Below, piece by piece: positions 1-10,511 of a stretch of 64,000 bases of DNA (within the stretch, counting starts at the first letter, position 1; each line of letters opens with the position of its first letter). This DNA is from Polytrichum commune (Eukaryota; Streptophyta; Polytrichopsida; Polytrichales; Polytrichaceae). A program made the position numbers and the translations under genes. The stretch spans positions 69,108,033 through 69,172,032 of the forward strand of contig OX485804.1 in assembly GCA_950295325.1 (NCBI GenBank), written 5' to 3'. The notes beneath the pieces were generated by a model. The model searched no databases, had not been told where the DNA came from, and saw only the letters and a list, made by a program, of their open reading frames with translations.

Positions 1-2401
1 AAACATGTCAGTCATTTGGCACAAGGACTTCAAATTCGACGAGAGAATCAGTTTTATGCAAAGATGTCTAAGTGTCATTTCGAAAAAAGTGAATTGCATT
101 ATTTAGGATATGTTGTTGGCAAGGAGGACATCAAGGTGGATCCTAAGAAAATTAAGACTGTGGCCAAGTGGCATAGACCTCTTGAAGTCGGATAATTACG
201 ATCCTTCTTGGGGCTTTGCAATTACTTCCGCAGATTCATACATGGATATTCCACTCTGGTTGCGCCTTTGACTTCTCTGACGCGAAGCAAAGTCAAGTAC
301 ATTTGGACTGACGAGTGTGAACACGTTTTTGAGAATGTTAAGTATGCTTTAACACATGCACCAGTTTTGATCTTACCCAAGTTAGGGGAGCCATTTGAGG
401 TCGTTAGTGACGCTTCTTTACTCGGAGCAGGGGCCATCTTACTTCAGGGAGATAAGCCCATTACTTTTGAGAGTAAGAAATTTTCTCCCGCTGAGAGAAA
501 TTACACTACTGGTGAACAAGAACTTGCAGCAGTTGTGCACGCCATGCGAACCTGGCGGTGTTACCTAGAGGGTGCAGATTGCACGATCGTCACAGATCAT
601 AACCCTCTGGTGTATTTAAAAACACAACAGACGTTATCAAGGCGTCAAGCTCGGTGGTTGGAGTTCTTGGAGCAAAATTTTGTCTATAGATGGGTGTATA
701 GACCAGGAAGAATTAATATGGCAGATCCTCTAAGTCGGAATCCACTAGACCCGGGTGACTAGCCAGCCTTGATGGCACCGCGGTCTGCTCCAAGTAATTC
801 GGTCCTTCAAATGGTGGTTGCAGACGCTAGGCGAGGTGATCCTGTTGAGCAAGACAACAATCCGAAGGGGTACCCGGAGTTCGTAAGTGATAAGAAGTTA
901 TATCAAACTATCATTGCCGGGTATGCTCTTGATCCTCGGTTCTCAAACCCGCACAATCTGAAACATTTTGTTTATGAGAATCACATCTGGTGGTATGAAA
1001 AGGCGGTTGTGGTTCCAAATGTGTCATTCTAAGGATCGAATATCAGGACATTTTTGCTCCGTGAGTATCATGATGCAATGTATAGCGGTCATGTAAGGGT
1101 AACTAAGACGTATAAGAGGGTGCGAGTAAACTTTTGGTGGCCTGAGATGCAAGGGTCCATCAGAAGCTATATAAAATCTTGTGAGATTTGCCAAAGGAGT
1201 AAGGTCCCTACTCTTAAACCAGCAGGCCTTTTACAACCATTGGAGATTTCTGATAGAAATTGGGAAGTAGTGAGCATGAATTTTATTTCTGGATTGACTT
1301 CATCTGCTAATGGTTATGATGTCATCTTTGTGTGCGTGGATAAGTTGTCCAAGATGGCCCACTTTATGCCAACCACCACACACGTTACTGCTGAAGGTAC
1401 GGCAAGGTTATTCCGTGATCATGTATATAAGTTGCATGGTCTACCCAGGGTAATCCTAAGCGACAGGGACGCTAGATTCACAAGTAGGTTTTGGGATGCG
1501 TTGCATGGTCTTTTGGGGGACAAGGTTGGCCATGTCCACCGCATTCCATCCTCAAACTGATGGGCAGACGGAACGGGTAAACCGTATCCTGGAGGATATG
1601 TTGCGGCATTATGTCAACCCAGTGCAAGATGATTGGGATGAATTCCTTGCAGTAGTTGAATTTGCATATAATAGCTCTTGGCAAGAGTCTGTACGGAATA
1701 CTCCGTTTGTCCTGAACTATGGTCAGCAGCCCCGGACACCAATTAGTGGGAACAACAAGTGTCAAGTCCCTGCTGCGCAGAATTTTGTCGAGCATATGAC
1801 ACATGTGATTGGTGAGGCCAAGAAACATCTCATTGCTGCGCAACAACGACAAAAGTTCTATGCTGACAAGAACCGACGAGAGGTCTCGTTCGAAGTGGAC
1901 CAGCAAGTGCTAGTAAGTACTGCCAACATTAAGTTGAAGGTCCCAGGAGCTCGAAAGCTTTTACCAAGGTGGATTGGCCCATTTCGGGTGGTGCAAAGGA
2001 TAGGGGTGGTAGCATACCGTGTGCAACTGCCAGATACATTTAAGATCCACGATGTCTTTCATGTGTCACTTCTTAGGCCTTATGTGGCCGATGGCAGGGT
2101 ACAGCCTCCCCCTCCGCCAGTCTTTGAGGAAGATGCATCTTATGAAGTAGAACGCGTGCTTTCACACGAAGATAGAGGGTCTCGTTCTCGCCCCAATAAA
2201 TTCTATCTTATCAAATGGCTCGGATATGTACTTGAGCATAATTCATGGGAGCCCGAATGCAACTTGAGTGTAGAAGTCCTCAAGGAGTACTGGGATGCGG
2301 TAGCAAAGTCTGAGGACAGATTTACACGCCATGGTGTTAAGCATGACCCCGAAGCCCCAGCTGCGCAAAAACGTTGGAGGCGGAAGGTATCTTCGGGGTA
2401 G
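1..2401 (+). pseudogene. Ty3/gypsy Pol, broken (RT end, RNase H, integrase, chromodomain)
   Basis: Frame 1 opens just past where the RT YxDD box would lie and reads the RT thumb up to a TAA at 193-195. RNase H follows in the same frame, with VSDAS, EQELAAV and TDHNPL carrying the acidic residues, to a TAG at 760-762. The linker ends in a TAA at 1030-1032. The integrase has a zinc-binding HHCC region (CEICQRSK) and the core. The first catalytic Asp of the core is Asn (codon 1279-1281, SMNFISG); the second (LSDRDARFTS) and the Glu (DGQTERVNR) are kept. A five-G run at 1515-1519 appears to have gained one G, moving the frame to the one that ends at 2399-2401. The C-terminus carries a chromodomain (FYLIKWLGY, SWEPECNL), which in the family guides integration to chromatin. 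It is not functional as it stands. Confidence 0.93.
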
Positions 2402-2598
2402 GCGCCTTCTGTTCTTTCAAGCTTGCACAAGATCCTATAAACGGGGTGTTATTATTAACTTGTTTCACCCTGCCAATTGGCATGGAGCATGATACAGATA
2501 CAGATCCCATGGCTCGCTTAAATTGGTGGTGGTCTTGACTATATTTGTCTTGATGCACTACGATTTGGGATCATTCATGAACGCGGACGTTCATTCCT

Positions 2599-2611
2599 AA
2601 GTGGGGAGGTG
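2599..2611 (+). promoter_or_regulatory. Polypurine tract
   Basis: AAGTGGGGAGGTG directly precedes the LTR. In Ty3/gypsy elements this is where plus-strand DNA synthesis is primed. Confidence 0.75.
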
Positions 2612-2959
2612 TGTAACGTGTATTACATATTTATTGTTTATTGTTTATTTACAACCTCTCATTCAACTAGGACTCCTTTACTAGAAGACTAGAGGTGCTA
2701 CCCTGAGTGCTCTAGCAGTCCTAAAGGTAAAGGGAGTTAACTAGTTGAAGCTATGGTTTTACACTTGGTTCTACCTCGTAAGTAACGACCATTAGTTAAG
2801 TGCACTTAGAATTATCCTAAAGGCATGGAGGGAGAACTTGCTAGCATATACTTAACTACTAGTTGGAGGTGGCCTCAACTCATAGTAGTATCTAGTATAT
2901 AAGCTCTAAGGTTGGGAGGAACATGCCTCTTGAATCTCATAATATTTGAGAACGTTACA
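2612..2959 (+). repeat. 3' LTR, 348 bp
   Basis: The LTR begins TGTAACGT and ends ACGTTACA, a perfect 8-bp inverted terminal repeat with the canonical TG...CA ends. It sits directly after the polypurine tract and contains a TATA box near its 3' end. At 348 bp it is short, as is common for chromoviruses. Confidence 0.85.
2896..2902 (+). promoter_or_regulatory. TATA box in LTR
   Basis: TATATAA lies 57 bp before the LTR end, a position that would start transcription inside the LTR. Assignment rests on position and motif only. Confidence 0.55.
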
Positions 2960-3494
2960 ATCATCTTGAACATAATTGCATAGCATCATTCAAGAACTTG
3001 GTTGAATTGAAAGTTTGATGCTCTTTGGATGGTTCTTACAAAACATGGACTTGGCAACTCTTAATTGAATCTTGAAGATGATGACACTACAGTGGCAAAT
3101 ACCCAAAAATAAAATTGCTAAGCTTTGATGCATAAACATATCAATCTTAGAGGTTCTTAGTAAGGTATTCAATATAATAAATGTCCATTGTTGTATTTTG
3201 GCTCAAACTTGACACTTAGTAATATGACATTACTAAAAATTGCATGTTTATGATCAAAATGTATTATGGTTCACAAATTAGAAACCTATCTAATGACCCG
3301 GAACCAATGGTACGACCATGTGGTCCCCGTAGTGATTAGCATTCAAATCTTGGGCTTCAATGCTATGACCACTTGTTATCATTACAGGTCCTCCACAATA
3401 GGGCAAGTTCTAGGTTTAGCCTAACTGCTATTATACTATTGGCGGGGCCCAAAAAGCCCTCCTGGACAAGAATAGCTTGGGTATACTTCACCGT

Positions 3495-3640
3495 AGCTTT
3501 CAACTCCTTTATAAGAGAATCAACTATCAATACCGCACAATCTTTGACCAACTAGAATCTTAGCTTCAACTACTTTATAAGAGAATCAATTATCAATACC
3601 TCACAATCTTTGACCAACTAGAATCTTAGCTTCGACTACT
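3495..3640 (+). repeat. 66-bp tandem repeat, 2.2 units
   Basis: Units begin AGCTT at 3495, 3562 and 3628. They share the core ATAAGAGAATCAA and the ending TTGACCAACTAGAATCTT with few differences. The third unit is a stub. Confidence 0.85.
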
Positions 3641-4772
3641 TCTATGTAAAGCCCTGTGCATTGTAAGATATTAGTTTTGATCATGGGACCTCAATTACAG
3701 TTAATGAAGCTCATACAGGGTGAACGTGTGGGACATATAATGAGACTACTTTCCTCTAAAATAGCGTTACCCGATTTAGCATCCATTTGTGTCAGTGTTT
3801 GGTGTACAACGTGTGATCATGTCCTAACAAACAACATTAACATACTTACAATGCAAGAATTTGTGGCACGGTTGTTGAAACTTCACATCTTATCCTTGGC
3901 GGTTATCCTCTATCAGCCGCTGCTACTTCAAAGTTCTACATAACTTAATTTACCACAACATGTTCACAACTTTCCAATGAGCTTTAACCTAAAATATCAA
4001 AAACCCTAAATTAAGGTCGCAACATAGAATGCACTTGATTAAAAGGGGTTTGCACCAAGCTTTCTAGGATGTGGATGCTTACCATCTCGGTCATTGGTTC
4101 CGAAGAATCCAAGTTCTTGGACCTCAAAAAACTCCAATGTACTCAACAATGGACCATAACTCGATGTTGGGTCCGGGTATAAGTATATGGAATCCGTTGA
4201 AGAGTAGCCGAAGTTACGAAAAGATATATAATCGCCAACAAACGCGCCCTCATGCTTTTCGTAAGCACTTTCATTGGTATCAAGGTTTAAAATAGGAACA
4301 TGTATGTATCCTCGTATGTTCTCCTCGTACACTTTGAGTCTACGGAAGGACTCAACTCATCAAAATACATCACCAAGAATGCTCCGATCGGGTTTTGTGG
4401 GTTTAAACAACAATCTCATATTGCCTATTGCAACACAAACGTAAGTACGGAATATGAATCGGCAAATTACGATTCTGACACACTGATAGGCTTGTGTTTG
4501 GCCAATCGTACACTGGTGGAGTTGTGGTTGAAATGGAATTAGGGTTTGCGCCTTCATCCCACCAGAAACAAACCGAGGAATATCTGCACTAGTCATATTA
4601 CGATTGAGGTCGAGGCATCCATAGTTGACCAGGTCCGTTTAACCGCTCAGTAGGGTCATGTAATGCCGACGTAGATGAGATCTATATGTTTTAGGCGAAC
4701 CTAGTTGAAATTTGTAGTAGAGGTGTCTATTCCTGATCACGACCCCATTGACAATCTATAGAGTACCTTAAC

Positions 4773-4858
4773 TTTTAATAAGGTCGGGACTCAATTTCAA
4801 TAAAGTTGGGTATCAATTTTGATAAGGCTGGGACTCAATTCTGATTAGGCTGAACCAA
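4773..4858 (+). repeat. 22-bp minisatellite, four units
   Basis: Four units of about 22 bp of the form AATAAGGTCGGGACTCAATTT repeat with substitutions. The AATAAGG core recurs at 4777, 4799, 4821 and 4843. Confidence 0.75.
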
Positions 4859-5636
4859 TCGTGCCATGACACATGTCTTGTTTTTGAGTGTTGAAATGGG
4901 GAGGAATGAGTGGTTTAAATGAGCGGTTATGGTAGACTCTAGACATTGGTAATGTGTTCATGCCAACTTTTGGTTTCAAAAATCCATGGTAATTTCAATC
5001 TAAGGAATAAAATTACCTGAAAATTTTGGAGTCCTCTTGAATTATGTCTGCCTAGATGGGAGAATTCTGCACCGCCTTGTACCTTTACACAGCAAGCGCA
5101 AAATCTCTTAATTGATCGGTTATGGATGCCTCTACTCTATGTGGTGGCGGCTTGTGATTGATTACCCTCATAAGAGTTTTCACAGTTGTTGTAGCCAAGG
5201 AATAGCATTGAGATGAGCGGCTATGGATTGACCTATAGATCGACTGTGTGGAACCCTAAAATTCACGCTTTGAAAATTGTAGCAATTTCCATATACATGT
5301 ATTTTTTTATGAAAGAAATTGCATTCTCCTTAGAACTTGTTTCTCTTTGCAAGAAAAATAACTCCCCACTCTTATTCCTCCTAAAGAGATGCAAACTCTC
5401 TTATTTCCTTGGTTATATAATCCTGAACCTTAAAGCCTCCATTGCCAAATTGGCCCTGAAATAAAATAAAATTGAATTGAATTGCTCTTGTAGATTACTA
5501 TGACAGACCACTTATCAATCCAATGACTAGTAGACTGAAAGACATGATAAAATTGATGTGGTACAAAACTAATAAAGAAATACAGTTTGACATCGATTGA
5601 ACCTTCCATGGTTTTACAGTATGCCAATCCAGATAG

Positions 5637-6014
5637 CTGCACTAAACATGACATTTAGTGTCATATGGTATATTATGTCACTATGGTAACTTTTCAGGTG
5701 ACGCTTCCTATGAATAAGTTAACAAATATTGTCATACATGATGGATGAGTTCATCCACTGGCCAAAACCCTACCTTCTCTTATCAACAACTTGTGATGAA
5801 ATGTTGTCATGGATGATTGAAATTTGGATGACAAATCACTTGATAAGTGACAGTAACTGCAACACCATAAATCTATAATCTCCCAAACAAATTACAAGGA
5901 GTGACAAATGATATTGGGTTAACATTGAGTGTTGGTGGCATTATACGGTGGTTTACAATTAGAATTGAGCAAGCCGATTAGATTTGGCGACACTGAATAT
6001 CATACTTAGTGTAG
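5637..6014 (+). mobile_element. MITE family A, copy 1 (378 bp)
   Basis: The ends are CTGCACTAAACATG and, read inward from the right, CTACACTAAGTATG. The terminal repeat is itself a hairpin, since CACTAA...TTAGTG occurs within about 22 bp. The whole sequence matches copies at 32830-33207 and 58923-59303. No coding capacity. The superfamily is uncertain: the CACTA...TAGTG ends suggest CACTA, but no clear 3-bp target duplication is seen. Confidence 0.85.
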
Positions 6015-8052
6015 CATTCTACTAAGGTTTGATGACTTCAAAGATACCATTGCCAGCCCATTTCTTGGTGGCAAATTTCTACATAGCACTCGCAGGGGGT
6101 TAGAGTCTTGAGAATCTCATTTGGAGCTGCCAATACATTTTGAAGTTGCTTTAGCATTTACGAGCATGTTTAGGACAAAATAGTTTTGTTTAGAACAAGA
6201 GAGCAATCTTAGAAGTGAGAAAACAACACCTAAGATGTCTGGATGGGGTGCCTTGCTTTCGAAAAGAAATACTTCTCATTACTTGTGAAATTGACGTTTG
6301 TAAATGGAGATGACTCTTATTTTAGATTCAGATAATTGAAATTGATTTCTCTCAATGGCCTCTTCCTAAGGATGCTGTGAGTCTCTTTGTGAAATAACAA
6401 GCCATGACTTCATTCACAGCATTAGAAGTGATTTAGAAACACTTGTTCTAAAGGTTTAGAGGGTAGCCAACCCATAGTCTAGTCGTAAGAGTCAACGTAA
6501 AAGGTCCTATTAAAGATTTGGGAGCACAAAGCAAGCCACCAAAACTTGCAGTCCTAGATGTTTTTGGGTCTCTTATACATTCGACATTTTGAGAGTGAAG
6601 AATGTGAGAATCCAATGTGATGTGACTTTTGATGTACAGTGATAGCTTGTTGTCTTGGAAGACTTTTATAGGCCTTGACAACCACATAAAGCGACTGGAG
6701 AGGAATTCGATGACGATTTGATATCGTCGAGTTGTATAAAGAAAGAATACACAATTTGTATGAAGATGCTAAAAGCAGCTTTGGGGTCCATGACATCTAC
6801 ATAAACAATTTATCCAATGTGGATAAAGGGGCTCTAGTAAAAACAAGTCCACTATAAAGTTTAGGGCTAATTTGTTGTAACTTGGAGTCCCCTAGACTAG
6901 TTTGGGGCCTTTGATGTCATTTCCCGTGTCAAATGATCTAAAATGAGTTGTTTTCAGACTATAAAATAGTTTTTATGCATTTCCACCTCGGTAATGGATG
7001 AGTTTACAGACACCATGCAATCCCTAATCGCTAAAGGCATTCAGGGGTTAGAACGTAATATATACACTTGACAGAATATCCTTAGAACATACCTACACAC
7101 TTGATAAGGTTTTGAAATGATACACATACCTCGTCAAGGTCGTAGTGGTCCCAAAGCTGAATTGATTCCACGTCCGAATGTATCTATTCAGTACAAGTTG
7201 TGTTTCCCATATGAGGATAAAGGTGTTATATACTGCAAGGAGAGGTGCTATTGGAGAAGTGAAAGGAAACGGAGTTGCTTGAATCTCGGAGGAGATGGAG
7301 AACGGTCACGGTGCATTTTCATAAGAATACTCGGCACTCAATGAGCTGCTGACGTTTGTAACTACAGTTGCATCGATGGCCATCTGAAAAGTAGGTGGCG
7401 TCACACCATTGTCGAACCCTCCATAATAAAAATCTGCTCTGAGGAGATGCGATGCGTGGTATTCGGTTTCACAGGTAGGCTGCAGCAGTTCTTCGGATGC
7501 GAGTCATTGAAATATATCTCGAGGGTTTGGAATCGATCCTGTCTGGAAAAGTATGCACTGTGTTGCATTGGGAACATCCTGAGAGTTTGTTCCGGTTTTT
7601 CTGTGAGTATCATCAGTATACCAATCCAATGATGTTTCTGATCAGTAGAAGGTGCGGATGCAGTTGATGTTGAGGAATCCTGCCATCCAAGTTCAATGTG
7701 AAAGCATGAAACAGTTGTTTCATACATACAGGGGGATTATGATTGCAATTACTAGACTTACGTACAGGCATTGACACGCGGTATTGGAAAAGTGCCCTAC
7801 ATCACTAGAAATTCTGCAAATTTATCACAAGTGGCTGAGTTGCATATTTCTTCCAATGACGCAGGAGGACTGTTGAGGACTCATATGATGGTTGTGAATT
7901 GAACTACAGGTTTGTGAATCCATGGTCTATGCACCAGGAAAAATTGACAACGTAGGAAGAATTTTACGTACATGGAAAGCTTGTGACCCTACCATGCAAA
8001 CCCTACAGAGAAGAGCAGGTAGGTCATTAAAGTTACAGTGTGTGTCATCTAG
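6015..8052. other. Spacer, no recognised gene
   Basis: Nothing here can be assigned. The stretch 7100-8050 looks less AT-rich than its surroundings and has open frames on both strands (7117-7344 plus, 7401-7727 minus, from 7922 plus), but none resembles a protein I know. Confidence 0.5.
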
Positions 8053-8391
8053 CACGAATAGAAAACATTGCGAAAAAGAACTGCAATCGTTTTCCCGTTG
8101 GGGCTCTTTTGACCACCCTGCTCTGCAGTCGCTAAACGACTGCAGATTTGTTTTTTCTTTGTTTACCAACTAAAAATTTTAGGAATTTGGGCGCTTGTAA
8201 TATACCATTGGAAAGGTCTTGAAAATACCTTTCCAACGGAGTATTACACGCTCCAAAAAATTTCAAAACTACATACGCAAAACAAAAAAGGGAAATTTGT
8301 GGTCGTTTAACGACTACAAATCAGAGTGGTCAAAAGAACCGCAATGGGAAAACGACTGCGGTTCTTTTTCGCATAGTTTTCTACTGGCGTG
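8053..8391 (+). mobile_element. Foldback element, about 339 bp
   Basis: The two halves are long imperfect inverted repeats. The left arm has AGAAAACATTGCGAAAAAG, and the reverse complement of the right arm has AGAAAACTATGCGAAAAAG. Homology then continues inward through GTTTTCCC, TCTTTTGACCAC and the GTCG..AACGAC block for roughly 80-90 bp. The middle also pairs (CCATTGGAAAGGTCTTG near 8210 with a complement near 8235). It has no coding capacity and no clear target duplication. Confidence 0.8.
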
Positions 8392-8393
8392 GT

Positions 8394-8828
8394 TTTAAAT
8401 TTCATGCGAGGAAAATTCATGGGATGCTATTATTAAATTATGATTTAATGAGTAGTGGAAAGTGAACAACAAGGTGGTATTAAGATTAGGAGGAGGCTAA
8501 AGGCGTCCACTCAAAGAAACGGCGGGTGAAGAGGGATTGTGTCCCTTTGCAACACTTTTTCCCCCTCGTGAGCTATTAATATGGACCCGTGTTATCCTGA
8601 CCCATTGCACATGTCCATATCATTTGATGTCCTGGGCCATCCTGCACTGCTCAACATGTCACCGTCAACGGCCGACCGTTTAAGAATGGTGGGCAGCGGT
8701 TGTAGGGCAATGGCTTTACCTCCCACATGCTCCAGTGTATCTATGATAAAAAAATTCTTCCTGTTTGAGGCAAAGCACAGAGAGTGAATACCTGGTGGAC
8801 TCACAGCCCATGTGACAGGAATGATATG
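8394..8828. other. Left flank of the MULE, possible interrupted open frame
   Basis: On the minus strand a frame stays open from the MULE edge down to about 8592 and has protein-like composition (HSLCFASNRKNFFIIDTLEH). If the MULE and one target copy are ignored, the frame continues into the right flank to a possible splice acceptor near 20096. I do not recognise the product. Confidence 0.3.
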
Positions 8829-8837
8829 ACTGCACAC
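8829..8837 (+). repeat. MULE target-site duplication, left
   Basis: ACTGCACAC directly precedes the left TIR and is repeated exactly at 20060-20068. A 9-bp duplication is typical of Mutator-like elements. The flanking G and C also match, so an 11-bp reading with slightly shorter TIRs is possible. Confidence 0.9.
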
Positions 8838-9467
8838 CCCTAACATTATCGGACCCAATGGTCTTTACTTCTTTGCGGAAATCGAGGCACTGCAGAACGG
8901 TGTCAGTATGGATCGCGGTACCGGCGTGCAGTGACGAACAGGGCCCCTCAGCAGCGGAAGCCGGTCCCATCCCTCCGGGGATGATTTTGCCAACCTGTAC
9001 TGGCTGTGCCAGCATGTCCTCCACGCCACCTGCCACGGTGTCCTCCACGGTGGACAGCCGTTCGGCGGAACAGGTCATTCGCACCTCCCGAGGTTACAGT
9101 TTCCATCCCATGCCCACATCATGCCATTGTAATGGATGGCCCATCAGGTGCCCCATGACCCACATCCATCGATGGGTGGTATCCTGATCGACCTCGAGGA
9201 TGGCACCTCTCCATACTGTTTCAAAAAAACCTTCAGCCACCCGCCTCCATTTTTTGTAACCTGCTCCTTCAGCATGCACGCCGGATTTCTGCCGCCGTGG
9301 AGCGCGATGTCATTCAAGCACCGATGGACTGAAGGCAGCAGGGAGATCGCCTGCTGGAGCGACTGATTTCAATCACAGTGGTCACCCCTAAGGCGAGTGA
9401 CAGGACTTCGGCGCTTTTTCAAACCTCTAATCAGCCATCAGTTTGCCATGATCGTAACCTACTCATT
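8838..9467 (+). repeat. MULE left TIR, 630 bp
   Basis: This is the inverted copy of 19430-20059, equal in length and with no difference in the stretches I compared. Homology stops after CCTACTCATT, where the left side runs on into a second tandem unit and the right side does not. In MULEs the TIR carries transposase binding sites and promoters. Open frames in it are mirrored exactly in the other TIR and are not treated as genes. Confidence 0.95.
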
Positions 9468-9660
9468 TGCTGCCGCCATGGAGCGTGATGTGGGTCAAGC
9501 AGCGATGGAGTGAAGGGTTCAGGGAATTGGCATGCTGGAGCGATTGATTTCGATCACAGTGCTTTCCCCTAAACCATATACATGACTTCGGCGCTTTCTC
9601 AAACCTCCAATCAGCCATTGGGTCCGGTTTCATCGTAGCCTACTCATTTGCTGCTGCCAT
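9290..9660 (+). repeat. 181-bp tandem repeat at inner edge of left TIR
   Basis: Units start TGCCGCCGTGG at 9290, TGCCGCCATGG at 9471 and TGCTGCCATGG at 9652. The first two are full 181-bp units and share GACTTCGGCGCTTT and CCTACTCATTTGCTG. Only the first unit lies within the TIR, so the left end has one more full unit than the right. Confidence 0.9.
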
Positions 9661-10511
9661 GGAGCTTCATGGTTTAGAAACAGGGAGATTGCACAATGAT
9701 GCGGAGAAGCTGTGCAGGCAACATCAACCCAGCAACACTTATTTTCGGAGCTCCATTTCTTTTCAAAGTTGCATTGTTTCTGTGTTTCTAATTGATCGTA
9801 ACGTAGACACTTACCAAAGAATCCACAAGTTTCCCGCAATGAAATGTGTTGCTTGCACTGATGCTAACTAGACAATGATCGTTACAGTGGCCCCTGCTGA
9901 CTGAGTTTTCGTATATTGTCTTTAGATCTACACTCAACTATGTTTTTTGTTTGATTGAGACCTGATTGTACTACGCAGTGCACATGTAGGTTGTATTTGA
10001 CTATCTGCCGTGAAGTGAAGCGACTACATGAATGGTGTCTTGATGCGGTACATGCAAGATGTCCTCGTTTTTATAGTCAGGCAGTCATGTTACAGATAAC
10101 ATAATTGCAGAGTATTGTAATTATGATCTCATTTTCGTCCCCTCTTCTATAGGAGCAGGCAGATCTTGGGTAATCGCAGATTTAGGGTAGACCTGAACTG
10201 AGCTGAATTTCATGTAAGACAGGTGACCAGTTTTACTGCATCGTCAGTTGCAGCTTGAGGGTCCTTTTCTTCTCATTCGTTGCCAACAAACTTGTTTACC
10301 ACCCCTTTCGCTTGCACCCACGCATGAAGACTTACATGAACAACATGTTTCAGTGCGCCCCACAGTAACCATCACCGATCCACTGTAATTAACTTGGAAT
10401 ATGTGGATGTCTAGTAAGGAGGGTGCCACACTTCGTTCTTAAAATCTTGAAGACCACTCTCTGTAATTCATATTCCTTCCGTTGGAACCAACACTTCGCC
10501 AACCGCAACAC
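9661..10511 (+). other. Leader region before the MULE transposase
   Basis: This lies between the subterminal repeat and the first transposase ATG and has no supportable gene. It presumably holds the 5' leader and perhaps a promoter or a 5' intron, but no site is clear. Confidence 0.5.

Larger units (their letters stand above)
1..2959 (+). mobile_element. Ty3/gypsy chromovirus LTR retrotransposon, 3' part
   Basis: The order reverse transcriptase end, RNase H, integrase, chromodomain, short 3' leader, polypurine tract and LTR is that of a plant chromovirus. The 5' LTR, gag, protease and most of the RT lie left of the window, so target duplication and LTR age cannot be judged. Three in-frame stops, one frameshift and a changed integrase catalytic residue show that the copy is inactive. 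Confidence 0.93.
2960..5636. other. AT-rich spacer, no recognised gene
   Basis: I see no gene I can support. Short open frames exist (for example 4039-4332 minus, 97 codons), but none matches a family I know or shows clear splice structure. Two small tandem repeats lie here and are listed separately. Confidence 0.6.

Noticed and set aside
4039-4332. Minus-strand frame of 97 codons with protein-like composition
   Set aside because: It matches no family I know, has no clear splice sites and lies among spacer repeats.
8716-9366. Several open frames inside the left MULE TIR, mirrored in the right TIR
   Set aside because: They overlap in different frames, are exact mirror images in 19430-20059, and look like chance frames in GC-rich DNA rather than genes.
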